Shown here: in pieces, positions 15,902 through 23,819 of the stretch
How the letters are laid out: each line of letters starts with the position of its first letter
How positions within the stretch are numbered: position 1 is the first letter of the stretch
Assembly (NCBI RefSeq): GCF_003054705.1
Contig: NZ_QAYX01000024.1
Coordinates: 310,001 to 374,000 of the forward strand
Length of the DNA stretch: 64,000 nt
Origin: Opitutus sp. ER46
GTDB lineage: Bacteria; Verrucomicrobiota; Verrucomicrobiia; Opitutales; Opitutaceae
Direction of reading: 5' to 3'
Position numbers and translations under genes: made by a program
Notes under the pieces: generated by a model
Database searches by the model: none
Seen by the model: the letters and a program-made list of their open reading frames with translations, nothing else
What the model was told of the DNA's origin: nothing

Positions 15902-16819
15902 ATGTTGTTAACAAAAGCGCCAGCCAAATCCGCCCGGGCCTTTGCGCTGCTTGCCGCCCGGGCGCGCCGCCTGCCGTCGCCGGAACATCCCCTCCATGGC
16001 CGTCGCCGCCTGCCTCCGCCGTTGCCGGAGAACATCATCTGTTTCCAGCGGCGCAACGCGGCCGAGTTGAACCGCCCAAGCCAGGGACGCGCGTTGCATC
16101 ACCGCCACGTGCTGATCGTGCCGCTGCAGGGCGCGGCGACCGTGTGCGTCGACGACTGCACGCATTCGCTGCATCCGGGCAAGGGCCTGGTCGTACTGCC
16201 CTACCAGTTTCACCACTACACGCGCACCTCGAACCGCCGGATCCTCTGGCTGTTCGTGACGTTCGAGTACGCGCAGGGCGTCACGCTCGAGCCGCTGCGC
16301 AACACCACGTTCAACGTCAGCGCCGCGATGGCCGACGAGCTGCGCGAACTGCTCAAGGACCAGCGCAGCCTGTCCGAGGGCGGCCTGCCGGAGCTCCGCC
16401 TCGCGCTGCTGCTGTCGCAGCTCACCCCGCCCCCGGCGCCGGGTGACGCCACGACGGGCGCCGGGTACGCCGAGAAGGTCATTGCGCTGAAGGTGAACAA
16501 CGAAATGCAACGCCGCCGGCCCCTGGCGCCAACCATCCGCGAACTCGCGAGCCAGCTCGGCATGAGCCAGAGCCACCTGCGCGCGCGTTTCGCGGCGTCC
16601 TGCGGCGTGAGCCTTGGCCGGCACATGCGGGGCCTGCGGCTGGAGCGCGCGTGCGGCCTGCTGCGCATGAGCTCGAAGCGCGTCTCGGAGATTGCAGAGC
16701 AGTGCGGCTACGGCTCGGTGTATAGCTTCAGTCGCGCGTTTCACGCCGCCTACGGCCTTTCGCCGCGGGCGTACCGGAACCAGATGGCCGACGCTGGTGC
16801 ACCGCGCGCCGAGGGCTAA
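15902..16819 (+). CDS. AraC-family transcriptional regulator
   Basis: 305 residues. An N-terminal cupin-like sensory domain ('HHRHVLIVPLQGAATVCVDD', 'HPGKGLVVLPYQFHHYT') is followed by two AraC helix-turn-helix motifs at the C-terminus: 'TIRELASQLGMSQSHLRARF' and 'RVSEIAEQCGYGSVYSFSRAF' ending 'GLSPRAYR'. It is divergent from the nagB fusion and upstream of a nucleoside hydrolase in the same direction, so either may be its target. The palindrome TTGTTAACAA (15905-15914) falls on its first codons; a site there could mediate autoregulation, or the true start may lie further downstream, although no ATG is available before the cupin. Confidence 0.87.
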   Translation: MLLTKAPAKSARAFALLAARARRLPSPEHPLHGRRRLPPPLPENIICFQRRNAAELNRPSQGRALHHRHVLIVPLQGAATVCVDDCTHSLHPGKGLVVLPYQFHHYTRTSNRRILWLFVTFEYAQGVTLEPLRNTTFNVSAAMADELRELLKDQRSLSEGGLPELRLALLLSQLTPPPAPGDATTGAGYAEKVIALKVNNEMQRRRPLAPTIRELASQLGMSQSHLRARFAASCGVSLGRHMRGLRLERACGLLRMSSKRVSEIAEQCGYGSVYSFSRAFHAAYGLSPRAYRNQMADAGAPRAEG

Positions 16820-16901
16820 CCATCGCGACGCGTCCGGCGGCGGGGAATCGTTATTCGCCTTGCGGCGGTCACCGCGGCGGCGGCTTGCTCTGCGACACCC
16901 C

Positions 16902-17966
16902 ATGTCCTGCTGCTTCCTCCGCCCGCTTCGCCACTCTACCTTTCACGTCGCCGCGCGGTTCGCCGCGCTCGGCCTGGGCCTTGCGCTGGGCGCGCTGCCG
17001 ACTCGAGTCGCGGCCGCAGGCGCGGCGCCTGCTTCCGGTCCAGTCCGGCTCATTCTCGACACCGACATGGGCAATGACGTCGACGACGTCCTCGCCCTGG
17101 CGATGATCCACGCGCTGCAGAACGAAGGCCGCTGCGAACTGCTCGCGGTGACGCTCAGCTCGCCGTATCCGCTCGCCGGCGCGTTCGTCGACGCGGTTAA
17201 CACGCGCTATGGCCGGCCCGACGTGCCGATCGGCGTGAATCCGCGGTCGCCGGTGGGCTTGTCGCCCGCGCGCGATTACCTCCCACTCGTGCAGGAGCGC
17301 ACGACGTATCCGCATGACTTTGACGCGAACCGCGCTCCGGCCGCGCTCGAGGTGCTGCGACGGACCCTGGCGGCGGCGCCGGACCACGGCGTGGTGCTGC
17401 TGCAGGTGGGCGCGTTCAACAATCTCCGCGATCTCCTGCAGAGCCGGCCTGATGCGATCAGTCCGCTCGGCGGCGAGGAGCTGGTGCGGCGCAAGGTGCG
17501 GGTGCTCTCGCTGATGGCCGCGGATTTTCGCGCCCAGCAGCCGAAGAAGGCCGAGTTCAACGTGCGCCTCGATCTGGCGGCCGCGCGCGAGGTCACGGCG
17601 TCGTGGCCAACCCCGATGGTGTGGAGCGGATGGGAGGTGGGCGCGGCGGTGACGTTCCCCGCGTCGGCCATCGAGCGCGGCCTCGCGCCGGGCGACATCC
17701 TGCGCGAGGCCTACCAACGTTATCGGGCGTTGCCGCACGAGCGTCCGTGTTGGGACCTGACCAGCGTCTGGTGCATGGTTTTCCCGGACTCCGATCTCCT
17801 CACCTGGTCTGCACCGGGGCGCGTCGAGATGAATGCCGAAGGATTTACCCGCCACGTCGTGGCGGAAGGTGGGCGCGATCGCGTCCTGGCGATCACCGCG
17901 GAGCAGGCGGAGCAGTTGCGCCAGCGGATGGCGGAACTAGCCGTGCGGCCGCCGGCGCCCCGGTGA
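16902..17966 (+). CDS. Secreted nucleoside hydrolase family protein
   Basis: 354 residues from the ATG at 16902, 82 bp after the AraC stop. An N-terminal signal peptide (about residues 1-40, ending AAAGA) precedes the nucleoside-hydrolase domain. The Ca2+-binding signature 'DTDMGNDVDD' at residues 53-62 is complete, supplying the catalytic Asp cluster of inosine-uridine-type ribohydrolases. Later 'VLLQVGAFNNLRDLL' and 'EFNVRLDLAAAREV' correspond to the substrate-binding region, where family members have ExN; the active-site His is replaced or shifted. Periplasmic members hydrolyse nucleosides or related N-glycosides. The open frame begins earlier, inside the AraC gene, and is ignored. Confidence 0.85.
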   Translation: MSCCFLRPLRHSTFHVAARFAALGLGLALGALPTRVAAAGAAPASGPVRLILDTDMGNDVDDVLALAMIHALQNEGRCELLAVTLSSPYPLAGAFVDAVNTRYGRPDVPIGVNPRSPVGLSPARDYLPLVQERTTYPHDFDANRAPAALEVLRRTLAAAPDHGVVLLQVGAFNNLRDLLQSRPDAISPLGGEELVRRKVRVLSLMAADFRAQQPKKAEFNVRLDLAAAREVTASWPTPMVWSGWEVGAAVTFPASAIERGLAPGDILREAYQRYRALPHERPCWDLTSVWCMVFPDSDLLTWSAPGRVEMNAEGFTRHVVAEGGRDRVLAITAEQAEQLRQRMAELAVRPPAPR

Positions 17967-18154
17967 ACCGGCCGCTCCTCCTGGGCGGGTGAGGCGTTTG
18001 CGCCAGCGTGCTGCCCTGGGCCGCTGGGCGGGAGCAGGCTTGCAGAGCCGCGTGTAAGTCATTGGCGGGACTGCCACCAACGCGCTGGATCAGCGGTTTA
18101 GGGAGGAAGAATCCCGTTCAGTTTTGCCGGCGTGAGCCGCTTTTGGGGAGAACC

Positions 18155-18751
18155 ATGCGTTTGTCCCTCCCATGTGCACTCTTGGGCGCCTTGGCGTTTG
18201 CCCAGGTGGCGGTTGCCGGTGCCCCGGCGCCGGCGGGGACAGCCGCGACCGCGCCAACCCGCCCGAACGCGCCCATGACGCCTGCTGCGCCGGCGTCCGT
18301 GACCACACCGGCCCCGCGGGCGGCGAGTGTGCCGCCGGTGGCGGCCAAGCCCGCCGACGCGACGACGCTTCTGGCCAACGTCCTCACGCGCAACACGCGG
18401 CGGGACATTATCCTCAGCCGGGTGCAGCCGAACGGCAGCCTGCGGCCGTATTTCGATGAGAATGCCGTGCTGATGCTCGAGTCCGTGCCGTACGCCGAAC
18501 TCCGTGTCGGCGACGTCGTCACCTTTTTTCATCCCCAGTTGAACGCGGTGGTGGTGCACCGCCTGGTGGAGAAGCGCGACGGGATGTTCTGGTCGCGCGC
18601 GGATCGCAGTGCGGGGGCGGAGGCGGTGCACGTCACCCCTGAAAATTACCGTCGGCGCCTGGTCGGCGTGGTGTACGTCAATCCGCAACCCGCGGGCAAC
18701 GGCCCCGGCACGACGAGCAGGCCTGCGACCTACGCCGCGCAGCCGGACTGA
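18155..18751 (+). CDS. Secreted protein with signal-peptidase-I-like (S26/S24 fold) domain
   Basis: 198 residues from the ATG at 18155, preceded by GGGGAGA as a ribosome-binding site. A signal peptide (1-22) leads into an Ala/Pro/Thr-rich linker of about 60 residues. The C-terminal 110 residues follow the order of an S26 signal-peptidase domain: 'SVPYAELRVGDVV' where S26 has SMxPtlxxGDvv, 'VVVHRLVEK' where it has vvKRv or vvHRv, 'SRADRSAG' where it has TKGDnn, then 'RRRLVGVVYV'. A Ser and a His fall at the positions used by SEC11-type enzymes, but the match is by eye. It might be an inactive or divergent peptidase-fold protein. No family name is claimed beyond the fold. Confidence 0.55.
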   Translation: MRLSLPCALLGALAFAQVAVAGAPAPAGTAATAPTRPNAPMTPAAPASVTTPAPRAASVPPVAAKPADATTLLANVLTRNTRRDIILSRVQPNGSLRPYFDENAVLMLESVPYAELRVGDVVTFFHPQLNAVVVHRLVEKRDGMFWSRADRSAGAEAVHVTPENYRRRLVGVVYVNPQPAGNGPGTTSRPATYAAQPD

Positions 18752-18887
18752 GGCCTGAGGCCAGAAGCCGGAGGCCGGAAGCCTGAAGCCAGAGGCCGGA
18801 CGTCAGATGTCGGATGTCAGCGGCACCGATGAGGCTTCCGGCGGTTCGGGACGCTGACATCTGACTTCTGACATCTTTCCTTCTGAT
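18752..18887. repeat. Heptamer (RGCCNGA) array with inverted arm, locus A
   Basis: Ten consecutive 7-base units (18752-18821) such as GGCCTGA, AGCCGGA, AGCCAGA and TGTCGGA, with an inverted array (18853-18887: GCTGACA, TCTGACT, TCTGACA). It fills the space between the convergent S26-like gene and the sugar porter and could fold as a long hairpin, possibly ending transcription from both sides. Confidence 0.8.
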
Positions 18888-18893
18888 TGCCCA

Positions 18894-20675
18894 CTAGCGC
18901 TCGAAGTGGGCTTCGATTTCCTCGAGGGTCTTGCCCTTGGTTTCGGGCAGGAAGAACATCGCGGTCACGAAGTACACAACGGTGCAGCCGGCGAAGATGA
19001 AGAACATCGTGCTGTACCCGTACTTTCCGACGGTCGGCAGGAAGACGGCGGCGATCACGGTGGACACGGCCTGGTTGATCAGAAGTGCGATGCTCATGCC
19101 GTTCGAGCGGATGCGCGTCGGCATCAGTTCGGACAACGCGAGCCAGACACACACGCCGGGGCCGACGGCGAAGAACGCCATGAACGCGAAGATGCAGACC
19201 GCGGTGATCCAGCCGTTGCGCGCGCTGGGCACCGGCGTGATCAGGGCGTTTTCGATCTTGAGCGGCGCGGTGCGCGCGGCGGTCAGGTCGGCGAACGGAT
19301 TGGAGAAGAACGCGACGACCTTGTTGGCCGGCACGCAGCTCCCGCGGTTGATCTCCACGGGCCGCGCGGTGGCGTCATCCGAGCGCACCACCGTCGTGGC
19401 CGCGCGGAAATCGCCGTAGGAGTAGATGACGATCAGCGAGACCGGCCGGCTGGCGAGGGCCTGGCCCGCGGGACCCGCGTGCGCGAGCAGTTGCTGCGCG
19501 GTCGTCGCGGAGAACGCGATCTTGGCGGTCTGGTCCGGCTGGACGAGCGCCTGGACCGCGGGGCTGCAGTCGACCCGCTGCGCTTCCGTGCGGTGGAACA
19601 GCGTGCCCACGGCGATGAGCGAGGCGATGATGCCGGCGCTGCCGACGGAGAGGAGGAACTTGCGGCCCTTGCGGTCGACGAGCACGACGGCGCCGATCGT
19701 CACCAGGAAATTCACGAGCGTGAGACCAACGTAGCCCAGGTGGGCATGGAAGTCGGAGAGGCCGCTCTGCAGGAGGATCGTGGCGTTGTAGCCGATGATC
19801 GAGTTGACGCCGGTGGCCTGGTTGCAGGCGAGGATGATGCAGGCGAGGACGAACGGGATGACGTACTTGCGGCGGAAGATCGAATCGCGCGGCTTGCCGG
19901 CCTGGCCTGTGGAGGCGGCCTCAGCCTGGACTGTGGCGGCCATCTCCTGGAACTCGACTTCGGCCTGGGCCGCGGAGCGGGATCGCAGCAGCGCGGCGCG
20001 TGCCGCCTCGTGGCGCCCGCGGCGGTAGAGCCAGCGCGGCGATTCGCTGACCATGAAGCTGCCGATGACGAACAGCAGGCCGGGCGGGAGCGAGACCCAG
20101 AAGATCTGGCGCCACGCGGCGTCCTTGAAGGCGAAGATTTTCGCGGCGTCACCGCTCTGCGCGACGTGTTCGAGGCGGTAGCTGAAATAGAAGCCGACGA
20201 CCGCGGCGGCGACGATGCCGAGCGTGAGCAACCACTGGAAGATGCCCGTGCCCTTGCCGCGGTCGGCTGCACCGAGACACTCCGCGAGATAGAGCGGAAC
20301 GACCACGCCGATGAAGCCGGCGCTGATGCCCTGCAGCAGGCGGCCGAGGACGAGCGGCTCGTAGCCGTGCGCGAGGGCGATCATCGGGATGCTCACCACG
20401 AACAGCAGGCCACTGAGGGCCATGAGCCGCTTGCGGCCCATCCAGTCGGCGAGCACGCCGGCGAACAGCGTGGAGATCACGCTGCCGAGCAGCACGGCGG
20501 CGACCACGAAGGAGAGCTGCCCTTGGTTGAAGCCCGAGGTGGCTTCGAGGTACGGCAGGGCGCCGGAGATGATGCCGACATCGACGCCGTAGAGCAGGCC
20601 GCCGAGACCGGCGACGAGGAGGAGGAAGCGGTTGTAGCCGACCTTGCCAGACGGGGCGGAGGGAGAGGTTTGCAT
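18894..20675 (-). CDS. MFS sugar porter with a large periplasmic insertion
   Basis: 593 residues, long for the sugar-porter family (usually 450-500). Family signatures: 'GGLLYGVDVGIISGALPYL' in TM1, 'DWMGRKRLM' after TM2, 'SESPRWLYRRGR' (PESPR variant) after TM6, 'DRKGRKFLL' before TM9 and 'PETKGKTLEEIE' at the C-terminus. Twelve membrane segments are expected. The extra length is a hydrophilic insert of about 130 residues (352-487) between TM9 and TM10, on the periplasmic side, containing Cys residues. It imports a hexose or pentose with H+. Divergent from a GH2 glycosidase, which suggests the glycosidase releases its substrate. Confidence 0.88.
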   Translation of the reverse strand: MQTSPSAPSGKVGYNRFLLLVAGLGGLLYGVDVGIISGALPYLEATSGFNQGQLSFVVAAVLLGSVISTLFAGVLADWMGRKRLMALSGLLFVVSIPMIALAHGYEPLVLGRLLQGISAGFIGVVVPLYLAECLGAADRGKGTGIFQWLLTLGIVAAAVVGFYFSYRLEHVAQSGDAAKIFAFKDAAWRQIFWVSLPPGLLFVIGSFMVSESPRWLYRRGRHEAARAALLRSRSAAQAEVEFQEMAATVQAEAASTGQAGKPRDSIFRRKYVIPFVLACIILACNQATGVNSIIGYNATILLQSGLSDFHAHLGYVGLTLVNFLVTIGAVVLVDRKGRKFLLSVGSAGIIASLIAVGTLFHRTEAQRVDCSPAVQALVQPDQTAKIAFSATTAQQLLAHAGPAGQALASRPVSLIVIYSYGDFRAATTVVRSDDATARPVEINRGSCVPANKVVAFFSNPFADLTAARTAPLKIENALITPVPSARNGWITAVCIFAFMAFFAVGPGVCVWLALSELMPTRIRSNGMSIALLINQAVSTVIAAVFLPTVGKYGYSTMFFIFAGCTVVYFVTAMFFLPETKGKTLEEIEAHFER

Positions 20676-20784
20676 ATCGGGGCGAGATACTCGGCGCGCG
20701 CGGAAGCAGGAGAAGCAAACGCGCGGGAGCCGATCCTCGGGATGGAATATTCCCGGACGTGGTCAAGGCGGCGTTAATTATTCT

Positions 20785-20822
20785 GCGTGTAACGGCCTTT
20801 CTGTGACACGCTGTTACACGCT
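20785..20822. promoter_or_regulatory. Three GTGTAACG-type half-sites in a divergent promoter region
   Basis: GCGTGTAAC at 20785-20793 is followed by tandem GTGACACGCT (20803-20812) and GTTACACGCT (20813-20822), the last two on the opposite strand. The first and third form a perfect 9-bp inverted repeat. They lie between the sugar porter and GH2 starts and probably bind a regulator of both; none is encoded next to them. Confidence 0.5.
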
Positions 20823-20908
20823 AAACGAGAGGGACGGAGAGGGGTGTGATGCGCGTTGCCAGGTCACCGCGATCAGGCCTTCCTCGGTGAGCAAATCCCC
20901 TTCTCCCC

Positions 20909-22882
20909 ATGCGCTTCGCTCCTGCTTTGGCTGTGTTGCGTCCCGTGCTGCTGGCCTTGTTTGCGACGGCCAGCCTTGTGACGGCCGAACCCTCGGCCGG
21001 CCAACCCACCTGGCGCATTCCACCGGGCCGGATGACCACGAGCTGGGGTGACCAGGTCACGCCGGCAAATGCGTGGCGCGAGTACCCGCGGCCGCAGTTC
21101 GTGCGGGCGGCGTGGGATAACCTCAACGGCCTTTGGGAGTACGCGGTCACGCCCCGCACGGCGGCAGCGCCGACCGATTACCAGGGTCGAATCCTCGTGC
21201 CGTTCGCAATCGAGTCGGCGCTCTCGGGTGTGGCACGCGCGTTCACGCCGGACGACCGGCTGTGGTATCGCCGGGCTTGGACAGTGCCGGCGGCGTGGCG
21301 CGACCAGCGGGTGCTCCTGCATTTCGGCGCCGTGGACTACGCGTGCACGCTCTGGGTGAACGGCGGCCTCGTGGGCTCGCACGTCGGCGGCAATGACGCG
21401 TTCACATTTGATGTGACGGCGTTCCTGCGCGACGGCGCCAACGAGATCGTGCTCGGCGTCACCGATCCGACCGACACCGGGGAACAGCCGCGGGGCAAAC
21501 AGATGCTGAAGCCGCACGGCATCTGGTACACCCCGGTCTCCGGAATCTGGCAGACGGTTTGGGCCGAGCCGGTGCCCAAGGAAATGCACCTCGCCGAGCT
21601 GCGCTGCACGCCGGACGTGGAAAACTCGCGGCTGCGCGTGACGGCACTGACCGACGCGGCGTATCAGGACAACGCGCTGGCCGTGCGATTCACCGCGAGC
21701 ACGCAGGGGCGCGTCGTGGCGACGACGGTGGTGCGCATCAATCGCGAAGGCTGGCTCGACCTGCCACAGCCGCGCCTCTGGTCGCCCGAAGATCCGTTCC
21801 TCTACGACCTGAAGGCGGAGTTGATTCGGGTGAAGAGCCCGCATCGGCCCGCGGGGAAGGAAGGTGAGGGGAAACCGGTGCTGCCGGCGTTTGGGGCGAG
21901 CGAGCGCGTGGCGTACGCCAAGGCGGAGGTCCTGCCGGGCGAGCCGCTGGACGTGGTCACGTCGTATTTCGGGCTGCGGCAGTTGAGCCTCGGTGCGGGC
22001 CCCAAGCTCGGCCAGCCGCACCTGCGGCTCAACGGCCAGGCGATCTTCCAGCACGGTCCCCTTGACCAGGGCTGGTGGCCGGATGGGTTGCTGACGCCGC
22101 CGAGTGACGCCGCGATGGTGTGGGAGCTCGAGTGGCTGAAGCGCGCCGGGTTCAACATGCTGCGCAAGCACATCAAGGTGGAGCCGGCCCGCTACTACTA
22201 CCATTGCGATCGGCTCGGGCTGCTCGTGTGGCAGGACATGCCGTCGGGGTACAACCGCGGGCTGAGCAACGCCCCGTGGGATGAGGGTGAACCGCCGCGG
22301 CTGTCGGACGGCCGTGCGCAGCACGAACTGGAGCTGCGCCGGATGGTCGGTGCGCTCTACAACCATCCCGCGATCGTGATGTGGGTGATCCACAACGAAG
22401 GCTGGGGCCAATATGAGACCCCGGCGCTCACGGCCTGGGTGAAGGCGATCGATCCCTCACGCTGGTGCAATGCCACGACCGGCTGGCGCGACGAGAACCG
22501 CGGCGACGTGTACGACATTCACACCTACCAGGAGGACGTGCGCGCGCCGGTGAACAAGGAAGACCGTGCCATCGTGGTGGGGGAGTACGGCGGCGTGGGC
22601 TGGCCCGTGGCGGATCACCTTTGGGACGCGACCAAGCGCAACTGGGGTTACCAGACGTACCATGATCAGCCGACCTACGTGGCGCAGGTGAGCAAGCGGA
22701 TGGCGGCGATCGAGAAGCAGTGCCGGGAGATCGGACTCTCCGCGGCGGTGTACACCCAGACGAGCGACGTCGAAGGCGAGGTCAATGGACTGCTCACCTA
22801 TGACCGACGCGTGGAGAAGATGCCGCCGGAGACGCTCGCCGAGATCAACCGACGGCTGGTGAAAAAAGGGCTGAAGGACTGA
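20909..22882 (+). CDS. Secreted GH2-family beta-glycosidase
   Basis: 657 residues with a signal peptide (1-26). GH2 layout: sugar-binding jelly roll ('WYRRAWTVPAAW', 'ACTLWVNGGLVGSHVGG', about 60-210), an Ig-like domain (about 210-330, interrupted by a charged loop), then the TIM barrel. Acid/base Glu497 lies in 'VIHNEGWGQ' and the nucleophile Glu559 in 'IVVGEYGGVG'. The arrangement resembles beta-galactosidases and beta-glucuronidases of this family; the specificity is not decided here. The protein is periplasmic or secreted. Divergent from a sugar porter with shared half-sites between, suggesting a two-gene uptake unit. Confidence 0.88.
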   Translation: MRFAPALAVLRPVLLALFATASLVTAEPSAGQPTWRIPPGRMTTSWGDQVTPANAWREYPRPQFVRAAWDNLNGLWEYAVTPRTAAAPTDYQGRILVPFAIESALSGVARAFTPDDRLWYRRAWTVPAAWRDQRVLLHFGAVDYACTLWVNGGLVGSHVGGNDAFTFDVTAFLRDGANEIVLGVTDPTDTGEQPRGKQMLKPHGIWYTPVSGIWQTVWAEPVPKEMHLAELRCTPDVENSRLRVTALTDAAYQDNALAVRFTASTQGRVVATTVVRINREGWLDLPQPRLWSPEDPFLYDLKAELIRVKSPHRPAGKEGEGKPVLPAFGASERVAYAKAEVLPGEPLDVVTSYFGLRQLSLGAGPKLGQPHLRLNGQAIFQHGPLDQGWWPDGLLTPPSDAAMVWELEWLKRAGFNMLRKHIKVEPARYYYHCDRLGLLVWQDMPSGYNRGLSNAPWDEGEPPRLSDGRAQHELELRRMVGALYNHPAIVMWVIHNEGWGQYETPALTAWVKAIDPSRWCNATTGWRDENRGDVYDIHTYQEDVRAPVNKEDRAIVVGEYGGVGWPVADHLWDATKRNWGYQTYHDQPTYVAQVSKRMAAIEKQCREIGLSAAVYTQTSDVEGEVNGLLTYDRRVEKMPPETLAEINRRLVKKGLKD

Positions 22883-22883
22883 A

Positions 22884-23083
22884 GGTCTGAAAGGCTGAAG
22901 CCTGAGGCCGGAGGTCGGAAGCCGGAGGCCATGGTGCCGGTACGTTGTGCCGACCTGTCCACCGTAGCCGTGCCGAAGGGGAAGCGCAGCGAAGTCGGAG
23001 GGCCGGAGGCCGGAGTTCGATGCTGTCGCGATCGGGTTGGCTTCAGGCCTCCGGCTTCAGGCTTCTGGCTTCCGGCCTCCGAT
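22884..23083. repeat. Heptamer array with inverted arm, locus B
   Basis: Heptamers GGTCTGA, AGCCTGA, GGCCGGA, GGTCGGA and AGCCGGA (22884-22927) and again at about 23000-23018 are matched by an inverted array at about 23037-23083 (TCAGGCC, TCCGGCT, TCAGGCT, TCTGGCT). The loop region contains an unrelated segment (22946-22999). The array separates the GH2 gene from a convergent small membrane protein gene. Confidence 0.78.
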
Positions 23084-23284
23084 CTACCGTCGGCTGCGGT
23101 CGATCAGGGCGCCGACGGTCATGCCGGCGACGCCGAGGAAGATGGCCCAGACGAGCCAGTGGCCGACGAATAGGCCGATGCCGAGGCCGACCACTATGCC
23201 GGCGAGGGTGCCCCAGCCGATCATGGCGTGTTCTTCGTGCGAGGGCTGTTGGTTGGAGGATGGTTTCTTGCTGGAGGAATTCAT
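23084..23284 (-). CDS. Small two-helix membrane protein
   Basis: 66 residues from the ATG at 23284. A polar Ser/Lys/Gln/His-rich N-terminus (about 24 residues) is followed by two hydrophobic segments rich in Gly: 'GTLAGIVVGLGIGLFVGHW' and 'LVWAIFLGVAGMTVGALI', ending in 'DRSRR'. The Gly-zipper pattern recalls small inner-membrane proteins of unknown function. The frame continues to 23356 but the extra 24 codons lack support. Function unknown; the neighbours give no clear clue. Confidence 0.6.
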   Translation of the reverse strand: MNSSSKKPSSNQQPSHEEHAMIGWGTLAGIVVGLGIGLFVGHWLVWAIFLGVAGMTVGALIDRSRR

Positions 23285-23412
23285 GAGAGAGGTGGCGGCA
23301 TTTTGCCGCCGGAGGAGGTTGTAATGGTGGCGCCAGCCGCGTCGGGCGGGGGTCAAGGCCCGCTCACGAACGTCGGTTCAAGCGCGTTGATCAGCGACCC
23401 AACCGGTCTCTC

Positions 23413-23754
23413 TCAAAGTCGTAGCTCCACCACGCCAACAAGGTTCGGGCGGGGGAAAGAGTGGCGGGCATGCTGCGGCGGTTGCTGCCGAATCCAAGCC
23501 GCGGCACGGCGCCGCGCGGGCGCGTCTGCCCGGCAGAGAAGCAGTGGAACGTGCGGGCGGGACTTGGCGGCGGTGAGCGGCTTGGCCGTATCACCGGCAA
23601 CGACGAGCAGAAACTCCGGGGCCTTTTCGCGTCCGAAACGCGGATGCGCGGCTTGGCCGGCGGCGGCCTCCGCAAACCGGCCGCCAGTCGCCCAGACCAC
23701 CGCCGTCGCGAGGACGGCGAGGAGCAGATGGGCGAGCGGACGGGGGAGTTGCAC
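23413..23754 (-). CDS. Hypothetical small secreted protein downstream of oadB
   Basis: 113 residues from a GTG at 23754, 65 bp after the oadB stop on the same strand. A hydrophobic segment near the N-terminus ('LAHLLLAVLATAVVWATGG') looks like a signal peptide or anchor. The rest is basic and Pro/Arg-rich with a short strand-like stretch 'EFLLVVAGDTAKPL'. I do not recognise a family. An alternative frame at 23391-23789 is less protein-like. If it is not coding, 23285-23819 holds nothing else I can name. Confidence 0.4.
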   Translation of the reverse strand: MQLPRPLAHLLLAVLATAVVWATGGRFAEAAAGQAAHPRFGREKAPEFLLVVAGDTAKPLTAAKSRPHVPLLLCRADAPARRRAAAWIRQQPPQHARHSFPRPNLVGVVELRL

Positions 23755-23819
23755 CTGGCGAGATCGTCGGCTGCGCCCGGCGGTGTCAAACCGGCAGGCG
23801 CAGGATTCTGGCGGCGGGT

